From: Certhia americana
Taxonomy: Eukaryota; Chordata; Aves; Passeriformes; Certhiidae
NCBI GenBank assembly: GCA_018697195.1
Contig: CM031857.1
Coordinates: 60,513,697-60,577,696, forward strand
Reading direction: 5' to 3'
Length of the DNA: 64,000 nucleotides
Shown: positions 47,501 through 58,735 of the stretch, in pieces
Layout: each line of letters begins with the position of its first letter
How positions within the stretch are numbered: the first letter of the stretch is position 1
Notes under the pieces: model-generated
Database searches by the model: none
Seen by the model: the letters and a program-made list of their open reading frames with translations, nothing else
Told to the model about the DNA's origin: nothing
Position numbers and translations under genes: made by a program

Positions 47501-48689
47501 TGGGGGGAAGTGTGGGTCTTATGCTGAAGGCCAGCCAATCCGTGTAACTGAATTTATGTGTTCGTCTGACCAAAACTTTGACATCTCCTCCTATAATTTT
47601 TCTACTGCCTGCAGTGGAGAAAATGTTGAGTCACACTGTTTCTTTGTTATGTGCAATTATGGTCTTTAGGCAACAAGTTCCCATGGAGTCCATGTATCTC
47701 AAAATGTATGTCTGAAGTGTTTGGGGCATAATGGTCACTTGGGCCATTCCTGCTCTGCAATCTGTAAGCTGTTAACCACTGCATTTAGTAATTTTGTTGA
47801 CTTTTCCTTAAAGAAGATAACACCTACTACTTTAGTCCTATGAAGTACAGAATACTAATGATACATGGTTTAGATTTTGTTTGTTGGTTTTTTTCTTGTC
47901 AAAAAATCTACTGTTTCACAGGGAAAATATTCTGGTTTGGGATGGACTGGGCAGGAGTAATACTACTGGGTACTTTTGTCTCAGTTCCTTTCATCAAAGG
48001 CTGCTTATCACTGCTACTTTGCATTTTAATATTGTATTTTTAAAGTAATTTTGACTTTGATCGCCTAGGATGTAGATTTTTATCCAGATATTTTTTTCAG
48101 CATAGCAAATAGCACTCTCCTGAATCCTCTGCATATGAGGTCTTTGTTAATTTTTTTAATAGACATTTATTAACTTATCCCTTTGATAAAGTTCCTTAGC
48201 TCTTGAAAGCACTTAGCTCTAATTCTTTATTACTTCTATTACCAGATTGTTCAGAATTTAATTCCCCAGAAGGCTAAAAATCTTCCAATTACAGTCTAAA
48301 AATATTCAATTATACACACTTGTGCTTGTGTCACTGTTGACCTTCACATGATGAGAGCTCTCATCTGACCCTTGAGGTATTTTTCTGAACTGTGCTGAAT
48401 GTGTGAAAGAACAATATTCTGCGAATCCTGCTCAACAGCCATTTGCAGTGTGGTAGCATACTGTCGCAGGAGGTTCTGTGATTCACATGGTCCTTCTTGC
48501 CTATAATGTGTGTGCAGCAATTTCCATTCACTTGTATATATCTTCACTGAATTGATTAATTCTTTAAACTTATAGTCTTGCATGCCCTTCTTCTAGTGGG
48601 CAGGGAAAATGTCTCTGTGGTGTTACAGCAGATTAGGTGGGAACTCAGGAAGTGCATGTCTAGCATGCACTACTTACAATCTCTTACTC
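41516..48689. other. Intergenic DNA downstream of TDRD3
   Basis: About 7 kb of AT-rich sequence with no recognised gene or interspersed repeat, except the small tandem duplication at 43801-43870. Short open frames here carry no recognisable domain. In other amniotes the region 3' of TDRD3 is a gene-poor interval before PCDH20, which fits. Confidence 0.75.
43801..43870. repeat. Tandem duplication, 35-bp period, two copies
   Basis: 'gatcctggtcctgtacacta' and the next 15 bases repeat at 43836 with two mismatches near the copy end (ACTAGCTT versus ACTGGCTC). A small local duplication with no further context. Confidence 0.92.
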
Positions 48690-49555
48690 AGAACCATGTC
48701 AGCTGTAAGATCAAATGGGGCTCACTGCTCATTGCTCAGGGCTTCATCCAGTCAGGCCTCGGAAACATTCAGGCATGTGGATGCACAGATATCCATGCAG
48801 CCTGCTCCATTGCTTGACTTACTATCCTCAGGGGGGAGAGTCTTTCCTTTACACACATGAGTCTGTCCTACTTCAGTGTGTGGTGGCTGTCTTTTGTCCT
48901 CCTGCTGTGCGCCACTGTGAAGAGCTGGCTCTGTCTTGATACATCACCCTATGGGAATAGGGCCCCCAACAATGGTCTTCTCTGAACAGGCCCCTGCTTT
49001 GACCACTGCAGTAGCCCTCCACTAAACTCTCTTCAAGTTATTGATGTCTTCCCTGTATTTTCAAACCCAGAATTGTATGTAATATTCTAGTGGGGTCTAA
49101 TGAGACCTGAGTAAAGGAGGATGATTTCCCTTGATCTACTGTCTCTGCTCCTCTTGATACAGCTCAGAATACTGTTGGCCTCCCTTGCTGCCAGAGATAC
49201 CATTGGCTCTTGTTCAACTTAGTGTCTACCAATATCCACAGGTCTTTTTTTCACAGAGTCCTCCCCCAGCCTGTACAATTAAAGGGTATTGGACCTTTTA
49301 TTTGTCCTTTGTTTAGTGAGATTCCTGTCAGCCCATTTCTCCACCCTGTCTAGGTCCATCCAAATGGTATCCCTGTTTTTGACCATATTATTTTGTTCTC
49401 TCAGCCTGCCTCCAGTTTGGTATTTTGCAAACTCTAACAGCAACCACTTCACTGCTTCTTTCAGGTCACTGATAAAGATGTTGAATGGGACAGATTCCAG
49501 GGTGCTCTCCTGTGGTACTGCTGTTGTTAGTGGCATCCAGGCCCATAGGTTTGTT
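48690..49555 (-). mobile_element. CR1 LINE fragment, about 0.87 kb
   Basis: Reverse-complement CR1: 'gggcttcatccagtcaggcc', 'cgccactgtgaagagctgg', 'ttgatacagctcagaatact', 'cacaggtcttttt', 'ccagcctgtacaatt', and at the far end the ORF2 C-terminal coding part. On the minus strand this gives fragments such as VPFNIFISDLKEAV and WADRNLTK. The copy is diverged and has lost its 3' tail or become unrecognisable there. Confidence 0.88.
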
Positions 49556-52368
49556 CTCCTACTGCAGACACATAGCATATCAGCACTCAGTGACCAGAGA
49601 TCACAAAGAAGCATTGGTAGGACAAAGCTTAGCTGATGTACTAACAAGAGGTTATCAAGTAGTTGGGGGCTCAGTCTGCAATAATCTGTGCTCCAGATGG
49701 CAAGTGATACCTTTGCTCAATATGACAGTTCTGCAGTAAGACTCTGTGACAGGGATTAGTTGTTGCTACAGCATACTATGTACTATTTTCTATTCTAACT
49801 AGATTCTATGAGGTTTTTTCCCTATCTTAAAATGCCTCATCTTCTTGTAAAATATTAGGAGTATCCAAACCCAGGCTATTTTAAAAATTATTCGAAGTAA
49901 GGAAAGATAAGGGTGTAATTGTGATGGAAAGACTTACTTGGATTTTTCAGTCTCTAAGCCTGGCTGATCTTGCTGCTTCTGTGAATTTGCTCTGACATCC
50001 TTCTAAAGTACTTTGACTTATACTGCATGTGTGCCAGGTATCTGTCACTCAACAGAACAAAACCATGCTCTGCTGGAAAATATTGGAGTTCTCTGTCAAT
50101 CTGCTGATGTTTCTTGATGAGATAGTGACCTGAGTGGTGGTTGAACTCCATCTTGAAAAAGGGAGCACGCCTAACACACAAACTCAGACAGTAGCAACTG
50201 AGCCTAAGGTAGGTTACTTATTCTGTTGTTGATGTTGTCAGTATGAAGCAACTTTTAAAATCCTAAATATACTCTTTGAAATGGTTTGAAGTAGGGCAGG
50301 GTAGACATCCACTGACAGGGATATGTAATGTGATATGGTAGGACCCAGAAGCAAAGTACTCTCATGCTGTCAGAATAAAATCTCTCAGCTAGCTACTCGT
50401 GTTTCCAATGTGGAATAGAAATGAGTGTCTTGGACAATGTCAGGACTGGGGTAGCCTTGGGCACAAGTTTAACAAAGTCTGATGAGCATTGACTTGGCAG
50501 CAGAGAAGCTGGCTAATGTGTCTATTCCCAGCAGTGGGACCTCAGGAACAGGGAGCTCCAAACTGCCTCCAAAGAAAGTTGAAACTGTACAAATCATGAG
50601 GGTAGGCATATCCTGAAGTACCTATTTAATGAAAAAAAATGCTTATTTCCTCCAGAATTTGCTCTCAATGGGTATGTTTTATTGCCAGCAGTTACTAGCA
50701 GGCACTATAACATATATATCTGTTTATCCCATAAAACTTGGAATAGACTGTGCTGGTCACACAGTAATCTCAAAGACTGGAATATATAATTTTTTATTAG
50801 TTTACCACATCACTTTAAATACATCTCTTACTCTATATTTGCCTCTGCCCTGCAGAATTAAAGCATTACCTGAGGATTTATGCGAGAATAAATTTTTAAG
50901 AGCCTACATTTATTGAACTTTTTTCAGTCCAGGTCCTCCAGCTGCTTATTTGAGTGTTCCAAATATGAAAGTTGTTAGCATATTTAAAACTTTACTTTGC
51001 ATGGAGATTTACACTGTGTTTTCATTTATTGTGAGCTATGATATGCTGTGAAGATAAATAACCCAAAAGATTATCTGAAAGTCAACATCTATGTGTTTAA
51101 TTGAAGGAATTATGAAGGAGAGAATTCAGCCGTGCTTGACAAGTTCAAAAATTACTTCTAGTTTATCTAATGCCAGGTAATAGGAAATGAACAAGATAAA
51201 TCATAATACTATGGTTCATTGGGAGCATTTGATTAAGATCATTGTTCATTCACCTAAGAGCTGTCATTTAATACTAATATTGTTAGAAAAATGCACAACT
51301 TGGAGCCTAGAGGTGCTTACCTTTTCAAAGAGCTATTTCTAGAATGTAGTTCCTTATGAATATCTTGGCACAGGTAAACATGAACCTGAACATACACTGA
51401 AATATGTTCTCTGCCTAATACCCTTTTCCTTCCTGAGTAGTTACATTGGTAGAAATCCTCCTACTGCAAAGTTTTATCATAATTTCAAGAGTCATTCCCT
51501 TTCCCTTATGGAAACAGATTGCAGTAGTATAAACACTATGACTCTAATGGTGTAGCCAAAGCAGAGTGATTTTTGTGCCCTTGTGACATGTCCTTTGTCA
51601 TATGAGCACCTGGGTCTGCTCTTGAGAGTGTGTTGGGTGATGTTTGAAACAGAGTGGCTCACCAGCTTCACAGAGCATTAGAAGATACCCAGTCCTAGGT
51701 GGTGAGTGCTTCTGCTTCTGTGGGAAGACAAGGCTTTGAGATACTCTGCAACACAGACAATTCCTTTGAATTCCTGTAAATCCTATAGACTTTTACTTTT
51801 CATAGTGCAGGAAAACTACTGTATTAGTCTATATGGTGTGATAGAAAAAACGTATCAAAAAAAGAATGTCACAATTGCAAATAAACATCAGTCTCAAAAA
51901 TGGTTTATGAACTCTGCAAATACGTAATTAAATTCTTACATATGACAATACAACTTTTGCTTTCAGAAATAACATTTACTTGGGATCTTGAGTTCTAGCA
52001 CCAGTTTTAAAACTGGTTATGCTCCAGTTTCATACCTTTGATTTTGAACAGTGTCTTCTCTGATACTCTGTTTTGGTAATTCCGATGTTCACTATATCTT
52101 ATAGGATAGTTTTCTTTTTCCTAGTGTATAAGATTCCTTTTCCTGCTGATATTCCTAAATTTCAGGCTTAGATATGTTAAAAGTAGCTGAAATTTAGGTT
52201 TGTCCAGGATATACAGAAATATGGATTAGAAAGTTTCTAATCTATATAGTAAAAAAATCTGAAAGGAGATCTGAATGTCTTTTGTACTCCTCAAGAGAGG
52301 TCCACTTGAATGACAGGAAGCTCATGGAATTTATATGTTGGTCTTGATTAGTGCAAAGCTCACATTTC
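49556..52368. other. Intergenic, nothing recognised
   Basis: AT-rich sequence without a recognised repeat, RNA gene or coding frame. Some stretches (about 50.3-50.6 kb) are less AT-rich but match nothing I know. Confidence 0.7.
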
Positions 52369-52660
52369 TGTGGTGCGAGATAGGTAAGTAGATAAAAGGT
52401 AGATAACTGAAGGAGAACGTATGACTGACACCATGAATGGTTGCAAGCATGAGCGCTTTATTTTTCTTCCATACAACCTTTTATACCCCTGGGCATCCCA
52501 CCTGTGTGCTCTCTCTCCCCTTTTGTGATTGGCCAGTACACCTCAGCATTCCATGTTTCTCTACCTTTAACTCTGCTCACCTGTCCTACACAGCTGTAGC
52601 CCATTAGGGATGAGGTTTGGAGTAGCCCCATTCCCAATCACCACAAACTGTGTGCCTACA
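52369..52660 (-). mobile_element. Solo LTR of an endogenous retrovirus, minus strand, about 292 bp
   Basis: Read on the minus strand, the block starts TGTAGGCACACAG (52660 leftward) and ends GCACCACA (52369), giving TG...CA termini with a short imperfect inverted repeat. It has TATAAAAGG (52485-52477) and AATAAA (52462-52457) only about 15 nt further on. A poly(A) hexamer that close to the TATA box, with a short R region, is the layout of alpharetrovirus-like LTRs. No viral genes adjoin it. I could not find a convincing target-site duplication. Confidence 0.78.
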
Positions 52661-54605
52661 GATAACTTTTTTCCTAAAGCAAGCAAAGAAACAAATCAAC
52701 CCCGAAAGCCCAAAATGAAACCACAGCAATTTCCTGCAATGTCCTTTTGTAGCTTCTCCTTGCTTTTTTGACTTTTAAATGATATGTTCTAATAAAACAT
52801 TTGAGATGTCCTGTGCTCAAACACAGTAAAATGGTGTCACTGATTATGAGTGTTGATAGATTCACAATATAAGCTTATAAAACCAGAAATATTTTCTATG
52901 ATCTTTTACTTAAAAACAACTCCTCGTATGACAAGCACTGTTATGAGAGTTTATTTTAAAATGTTTAATTAGGAAGTGCTTAATCAAAACCTACAAGATA
53001 CATGGAAATACCCCCAAGATACACGGAAGATTGACAAAATGTTCCTCATTCTAATCCATGTTTTGAGGGGTAGAAGAAAGGGGTAGTCATGTTCATTTGG
53101 ACAGAAAGCACTTATAAATCAGGCAAATACATAGGTTTCGCTTCAAACTTCTCAACACGGTATGCTTCACTTTTCCATCTTTGAGGGAAGGCGAATTAAT
53201 GGACTTTCTGAAGTCAGTAAAAGATTGATCCTAATTCTTCAGTGGTATCTGTGTTAAGAATATCTAAGCTGCTGTCTCTGATGTGTGTTCTTCAAAGTGC
53301 TTATGTTGATTACTTGGATTTTCAGCACGTCTTCACAGTTTTGTTATTCTCTGGTAATTACTTCAAGAAACATCCAGGCAATCTTTCAAACTGAATCCCT
53401 CCAGTTCTAAATGAAAAATGTCTAAAGTGAAGTTTCTCAGATTGTGCAGAAATTTAAGACTATAGCTTGTTCATTAGGGATACGTTCAAGCAGATGCTAC
53501 TTACAGCAATGGAGAGGAATATGTCTAGCAACTGCAATTTCCTTTTTGCCTCAGATGATTTGTTTCTGTAATGGCTTTGTAAAAGCATCTCATGTCTAGA
53601 AAAAACTTCTTTGAAATAGAAGGTATGAAAACATGAAAAAAATTCAATTTGATTAATTTCCAGTTTCAGTTATATTTGTGTTTTTTAGTAAATGCAATAT
53701 GTTACGCCTCTGTCCATACTGGCTAAAATTGCATTGCATTACGTTTCAACCAGGGATGCCCATGATTCAGTCTGTAGCCTTGATGTGTTTGTCTCTTTGC
53801 TGTATTAGAAAGCTCCTTCCAAATTCTTGTGTATTCCATGGTTTATGGCTCATCTAGAAATAGTCATTGTCATCATTGCATCAGTTAGAAAACTGTAGTT
53901 GCCTTTTTTAATTGGCTTATATTTCAAAGACATTTTGTGTCCTTTGCCATCATTATTAATAAGCAGATTGTTGTTGATTAATACACATGGGTTTAGGTAG
54001 CAAATTTAACAGTTTCTTTGGAAACATGAATTGGAAGCACTGATCTACAGAGCATAACAACAAGGCTACCTTGAAGGCCATCCCTTCTTCCTCCCTGCCT
54101 CCTGTCCCAGGGATAAAAAATTAATAGTATAGGTTAGCATCTTGCATGTTCTAACAACAAAGAAACAATCCTCAAAACATCCACATGGAGTTTGTTTGTA
54201 GGGTGTGCAATTTTGGGGAGAAGATCTTGACTTTTCACAGGGAAGTTTTAGCATAAGTTGGTACTGAGTGAAGTGTTTGAACTTCTAAAACAGTTCCGTG
54301 AATTGCTAGGTTGAAGCAACTCTGGCAATGTGGTTGGCATCGGCTGCCCAGCCAGGGACCAGATAAGTACATGAAGGTTTGTGACTCCTGCTGTTAGTAC
54401 AGCCCTTACTATGGGAACTCAACAGTGGGTTATGTTTGGAGGCTGTGCATTCCCTGGCTGTTCCTGTTGTGCAGCAGAAGGCCACGGTGGATGGCCAAAG
54501 GCAGCTATTACAAGAGATTTCTGTGAATTTTCTTCTTTGCACTCTCCATGTTTGTGTCACTTGACTTCTTGTTAGCCTGAAAGCTCAGAGGAAGCAGTGG
54601 AGGCT
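52661..54605. other. Intergenic, nothing recognised
   Basis: About 1.9 kb between two LTR-like blocks. AT-rich up to 54.3 kb, then more GC-rich at 54.3-54.6 kb. No gene or repeat family assigned. Confidence 0.65.
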
Positions 54606-54893
54606 TGTAGGTGTAGAAGAAAGGATTACAGGTGATCTCACCCCTGATAAATCACAGTTGTACTGATTACCAAAGAAGAGGAACAGCCTTGCCCTTAATG
54701 GGTTACAGCTGTGACTAATAAAGTGTGTAATAAAAGGGGTGAGTTGGGTGGTTAGGGGTGGCTTGTGAAGAAGACCCTGCAGAGGAGGAGGACGACCTGG
54801 AGGAGGGAGGGGAGCCCTGAGGGAGAAGGCGAGATCCAGAGGGACGCAAAGAAGGACCAAACAAGGAAGAGAGTTGCTACTGTAAAAGATCAG
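54606..54893 (+). mobile_element. LTR-like block, plus strand (possible ERV LTR)
   Basis: Begins TGTAGGTGTAGAAG and has AATAAA at about 54717-54722, with 'taataaaagggg' just after it. It ends in a purine-rich stretch rich in GAGGAGG. The TGTA start, promoter-like AT box and compositional step against the flanks suggest an LTR. The right border is not defined, and the following 55.0-kb sequence may be internal viral DNA. The family is not recognised with certainty; a non-autonomous element is also possible. Confidence 0.45.
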
Positions 54894-57800
54894 GTAGGTC
54901 TGTGTATGATGGAGTTGGAGCCTGCAGACATAGTTGAGCTAACTAAGGCCTGTGTTCAGAGTGTGCAAATTAACATTTGCAGTCATAGTCCAGCAGGAAA
55001 TAACCAGCCATCTCCTATGTGCTGTTGTCCACAATTGGACCCTATGGTAGGAGCTTGCTGTAGTCAGAGTCAGGATGGCTCAGCTGTAAGGAAGAACAAA
55101 CTGGGACCCTTTTCACATTGTTAAATGAGAGTCTGTGTCTTAGCTCATTTCCCTAACCAGAGATCTGCTGCAATAGAGGCTGACTGGTTTTGCAGATTGC
55201 AAATTGCTGTACCTTTCTGTGAAAGGCAAGACTGTAGCAGGGAGCAATAATGGACAAAATGGCATCACATGAATATATGCATATGATAGAATGTCTTTAT
55301 GTCCAACTGAGGTGTATACTACTGTTAGTTTGAATGGTCAGTATTTTCACAGAACATTTTCTTTTCCTTGCTTTATTTTTTAATGAATACTCATTCTATT
55401 TGTGGAGTGATTTAAGGAAAGTTTAATCGAATGTAATTGCTAGTTGCTTTTTCAGTCCTTTATTTAAGATTGTTGTCTTTTCTAGTAATAGAGCAGTAAG
55501 TCTTACCACGAGTGTGTTTTATTTTTGTATTATTAGTTCCAGGAAGCAGAAATAGTTTGGCTAATTTGCAGGTTTTCTGTTGCCCAGAATTTTGCCTTTC
55601 TCTATATTCCTTCTCTTTCTGTTCTTGGAGAGAAGGTACTTCTTGCAGAATGTTGCAGAAGTTTCTAGTTAAATGGGTTGCAAGCAGAAAATATATTTGT
55701 CCTATTTCCATTTTTATTGCACAAGAAATTTATTAATTTGTATTTTTGTTAGTTTATAGAATGGAATGAAATTCAACTACAAAGGACTGCTTTTCCTATT
55801 CTCTCTCTTGTTTTCATCTAAGTTGTTTCTCTGTTCCAATTTTCTTTTGTATTGCAGGGGAAACCTTGCCTTCTGTTTAATATGCCTTTTCTTGTCTGCA
55901 TTTGGAGGGAGATAATTTAATAAATTTTAGAGTTAGAATCCAGTCACGCAAATGGAATTGAGTAATCCTGAGAGAAGATTTGCTAAGTTGATTGTATTAA
56001 TGTGACTATCCAAGTTGCTATGAGTTTCCAGACATTTAATTAGTACCTCTGGCAGCATACTCTTTTCAGTTTTAGGTATCATTTTCTGCTCTTCAAAATA
56101 TCTGTAACAACTTCATTGCTTAAGAGGTGAAGCTCAACTCCAGCTCCTCTTTTTCTCACCAGGGTTCTGCCTTTGCTGACTATTTGATTTCTTTTTGGAA
56201 ACACTAGTCCTTGGGGAGCAGGGCAACTAGCAGGTCTATAAATCTGCACACGGCAATGCTTTTTAGTCTGGGGAACACAGTATACAAAGTTCTGTGGTTA
56301 GAACAGAAAATTGAGATCTACAGTTTCATTTAGATCACTCTGCTGCTAAATGTACCAGTGTTTCCTCCATGCAGCAATGCTGGTTGGAAATTACTCAGAT
56401 TCATCCTGTATTGGTGGCAAGAAGTACGTTGTTGTAGGGCTTTTATGTGTGAGGATCATGTGTACACAGTGAAAAAAAAGACACTGATTTTTGGAACTTA
56501 GTTTGAATGGTACGTAAACATTGGTATCTGTGGGGTTTAAGGTGGCAGATGTGCAGGTCAAGATCCAATTCCTAATGTGGCACACAAAAAGATTGTATTC
56601 ATTATAAGTTTGGAGTTTAATTTGACAGAAAATAAAATGCAGTTAACATGAGTGTACAAAGAATTTCATCAGATAGGAGTAACATTCCCAGGAATTCCTG
56701 TGAATGAATAGTCCCCCAGATCTAGGTGACAATGCCATTACAATTTGAAGAACCTTATAGCAATAATGACTACTAAAGGTAGAAGTTTCTAAGAGCATTA
56801 GAAAAAAGACATAGGGTGAAGTATGGGTATGAGAGGCAGGTTCACGTTCTTGTATGAATTGATATGAGGATTGCTCTTCTTTTTTTCTGCTTCTCCCTCT
56901 CTTGGCCTTTTTGCTATGTGCAAACTTCATATTTATGTGAAAACTCCCCGATTCTTATGGAGCCTTGTCAGATTTACCTGTGCTAAAAAAGGGCTCTTAA
57001 CCTGCAGGCTGTGTTTGGGTCAGTACCAGAAGAGTATAAAAGACAATCTTCGTTGAATCAGGAGAGTGGCATATGGTTTTTTTCCCTTTGGGGGGAAAAA
57101 TATAGGAGGTTCTCCCATTACCTGGGAAATTTTTTCTAGGTCTGGATTGTCAAGAGCTACCAGCTCTTGCCATCTCCTATGTGCTGTTGTCCACAAACTG
57201 AGGCTTTAGCATCATCCTGGAAGGAGAATTGCATGAAAGTGCCTTCCCATTCCAGGTCCATCTCTGGTATTCCCATTCCTGAGCTAACACCGACAGCATC
57301 CAATTGATACAGAAGCTGATGAGATTGACTTCTGATCAAGTCCATCTACTCTTCTTTATTGCTAACAGCTGCTGGCTGAGCATGCCCTTAGACATGCTGG
57401 GCGGAACCTCAGTGCGTAACCTGTAGTTACACACTGTCTCACCTTCAGTTTCAGCCAATGTGGCTGTGAGTCAGTAAACTGGGTGCAAGCTGGGAGCTCT
57501 GTATTGTTGCTGGGTACTTGGGGATTTTTGTTGGGTTTGTCTTCTTCCTTTGGATGTACAGCAGGACTTAGCTCTCTTCCAGCTATAATTTTCCAGTTTG
57601 TCAAATTTTCAAATTCTAATGGAGAAATGAGAACAGATTGAATGTAATTATGGCAAATAGTAATGAGTGGAACAGCCTATTGAAGAGGAAAGTGCATTCT
57701 TGTTGAATCACTCAGAAATTTAAAAAGAATGGGGTGATGATGGGGAAGAAATTGTTATAGGTTTGTTCCTCACAGAGATGACAGAAGTGAATTAGTGTTA

Positions 57801-58054
57801 AGGAAAAGAGTGTATGAATCCATTATGTGAGTCTCAGAAAGGGGAATGGCTATGTTGACTGACAAATAGGTACCGCTGATGGCAGTCAGCCCAGAAGAAC
57901 TAACTTTAACTTTCAGTTTATAAGTTTCAGAGTTCTCCACATTAGGTGAAAGAAGTTTTGGATAAAATAATCCTTGACTTAACAGGGGGTTTTAGTCAAG
58001 AAAGGGGGTCTGCAGGGCCTTGTTTTACATTTGAAGCAGAGCAGTGTGCTTTTG
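54894..58054. other. Intergenic DNA with possible degraded retroviral sequence
   Basis: 54.9-55.13 kb may continue the preceding LTR-like element. 55.1-57.1 kb is AT-rich and unassigned. 57.15-57.6 kb is more GC-rich and carries an antisense AATAAAG (57360-57354) without a clear TATA box, so it may be another old LTR. An exact 28-bp match links 55007-55034 and 57169-57196. No host gene is seen. Confidence 0.5.
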
Positions 58055-58645
58055 TTGCAGAGGAGGCTGGTGATATCCTGGGCTGCCAGCAGGTCAAGGG
58101 AGGTGATCCTGCCCCTGTGCTCAGCACAGATGAGGCCACACCTGGAGTGCTCTGTCTTCCAGTGGGCTCCTGAGTACAAGATCTATGTGGCTGTGTCAGG
58201 GACAGGGCAGGCAAGGGCAAAGAAGCTGATGAAAGGACTGGGATAACTCACATATGAGGAAAGGTTGAGAGAGCTGTGACTGTTGAGCCTGCAATAGAGA
58301 GGGCTCAGGAGGATCGTGCTGCTGTGTACAAAATACCTGCAGGGAGGGTGGGAACAGGATGTGCCTGGACTCTTTCCAGTGGTGCCCAGTGACAGAAACA
58401 GAGGCAATGGGCACAAACTGAAGCACAGGAGGCGCCCTCTGAACATCTGGAAATATGAGGATAACTGATCACTAACACAGATTGTCCAGGGAAGTTATGA
58501 AGCCTCCATCCTTGGAGATATTCAAAAGCCTTCCTAGGCCATGTTCTGGGCAACTAGATCTAGCTGGTCCTGATTGAATAGTGATGTTGGGCCAGATGAC
58601 TTCCAAAAGTCCCTTTCAACCTGAACTACACTGTAATTCTGAAGA
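58055..58645 (+). mobile_element. CR1 LINE 3' fragment, about 0.6 kb
   Basis: CR1 phrases in order: 'gaggctggtgatatcctggg', 'gatgaggccacacctggagt', 'gactctttccagtggtgccc', 'caatgggcacaaactgaag', 'ccatccttggagatattcaa', and the tail 'ccctttcaacctgaactaca'. Covers the end of ORF2 and the 3' UTR. The 5' border may lie somewhat earlier (about 57,950). Confidence 0.94.
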
Positions 58646-58685
58646 GTTATTTTCTTCAAAGATATTAGTAATTGGTAGAAATGCC

Positions 58686-58732
58686 TTTTTTTTTTTTTTT
58701 TTTTTCCCCCCCCCCCCCCCCCCCCCCCCCCC
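58686..58732. repeat. T20 followed directly by C27 homopolymer pair
   Basis: 20 T (58686-58705) then 27 C (58706-58732) with no interruption, just beyond the CR1 tail. The minus strand reads G27A20. Such a run is highly slip-prone and could form G-quadruplex or i-motif structures. The true length may differ, since long C runs are hard to sequence. Confidence 0.95.
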
Positions 58733-58735
58733 TTT

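Noticed and set aside
54765..55124. 119-codon frame starting MKKTLQRRR
   Set aside because: It begins in the purine-rich end of an LTR-like block. The Arg/Glu-rich start reflects base composition, and no family is recognised, so it is not called as a gene.
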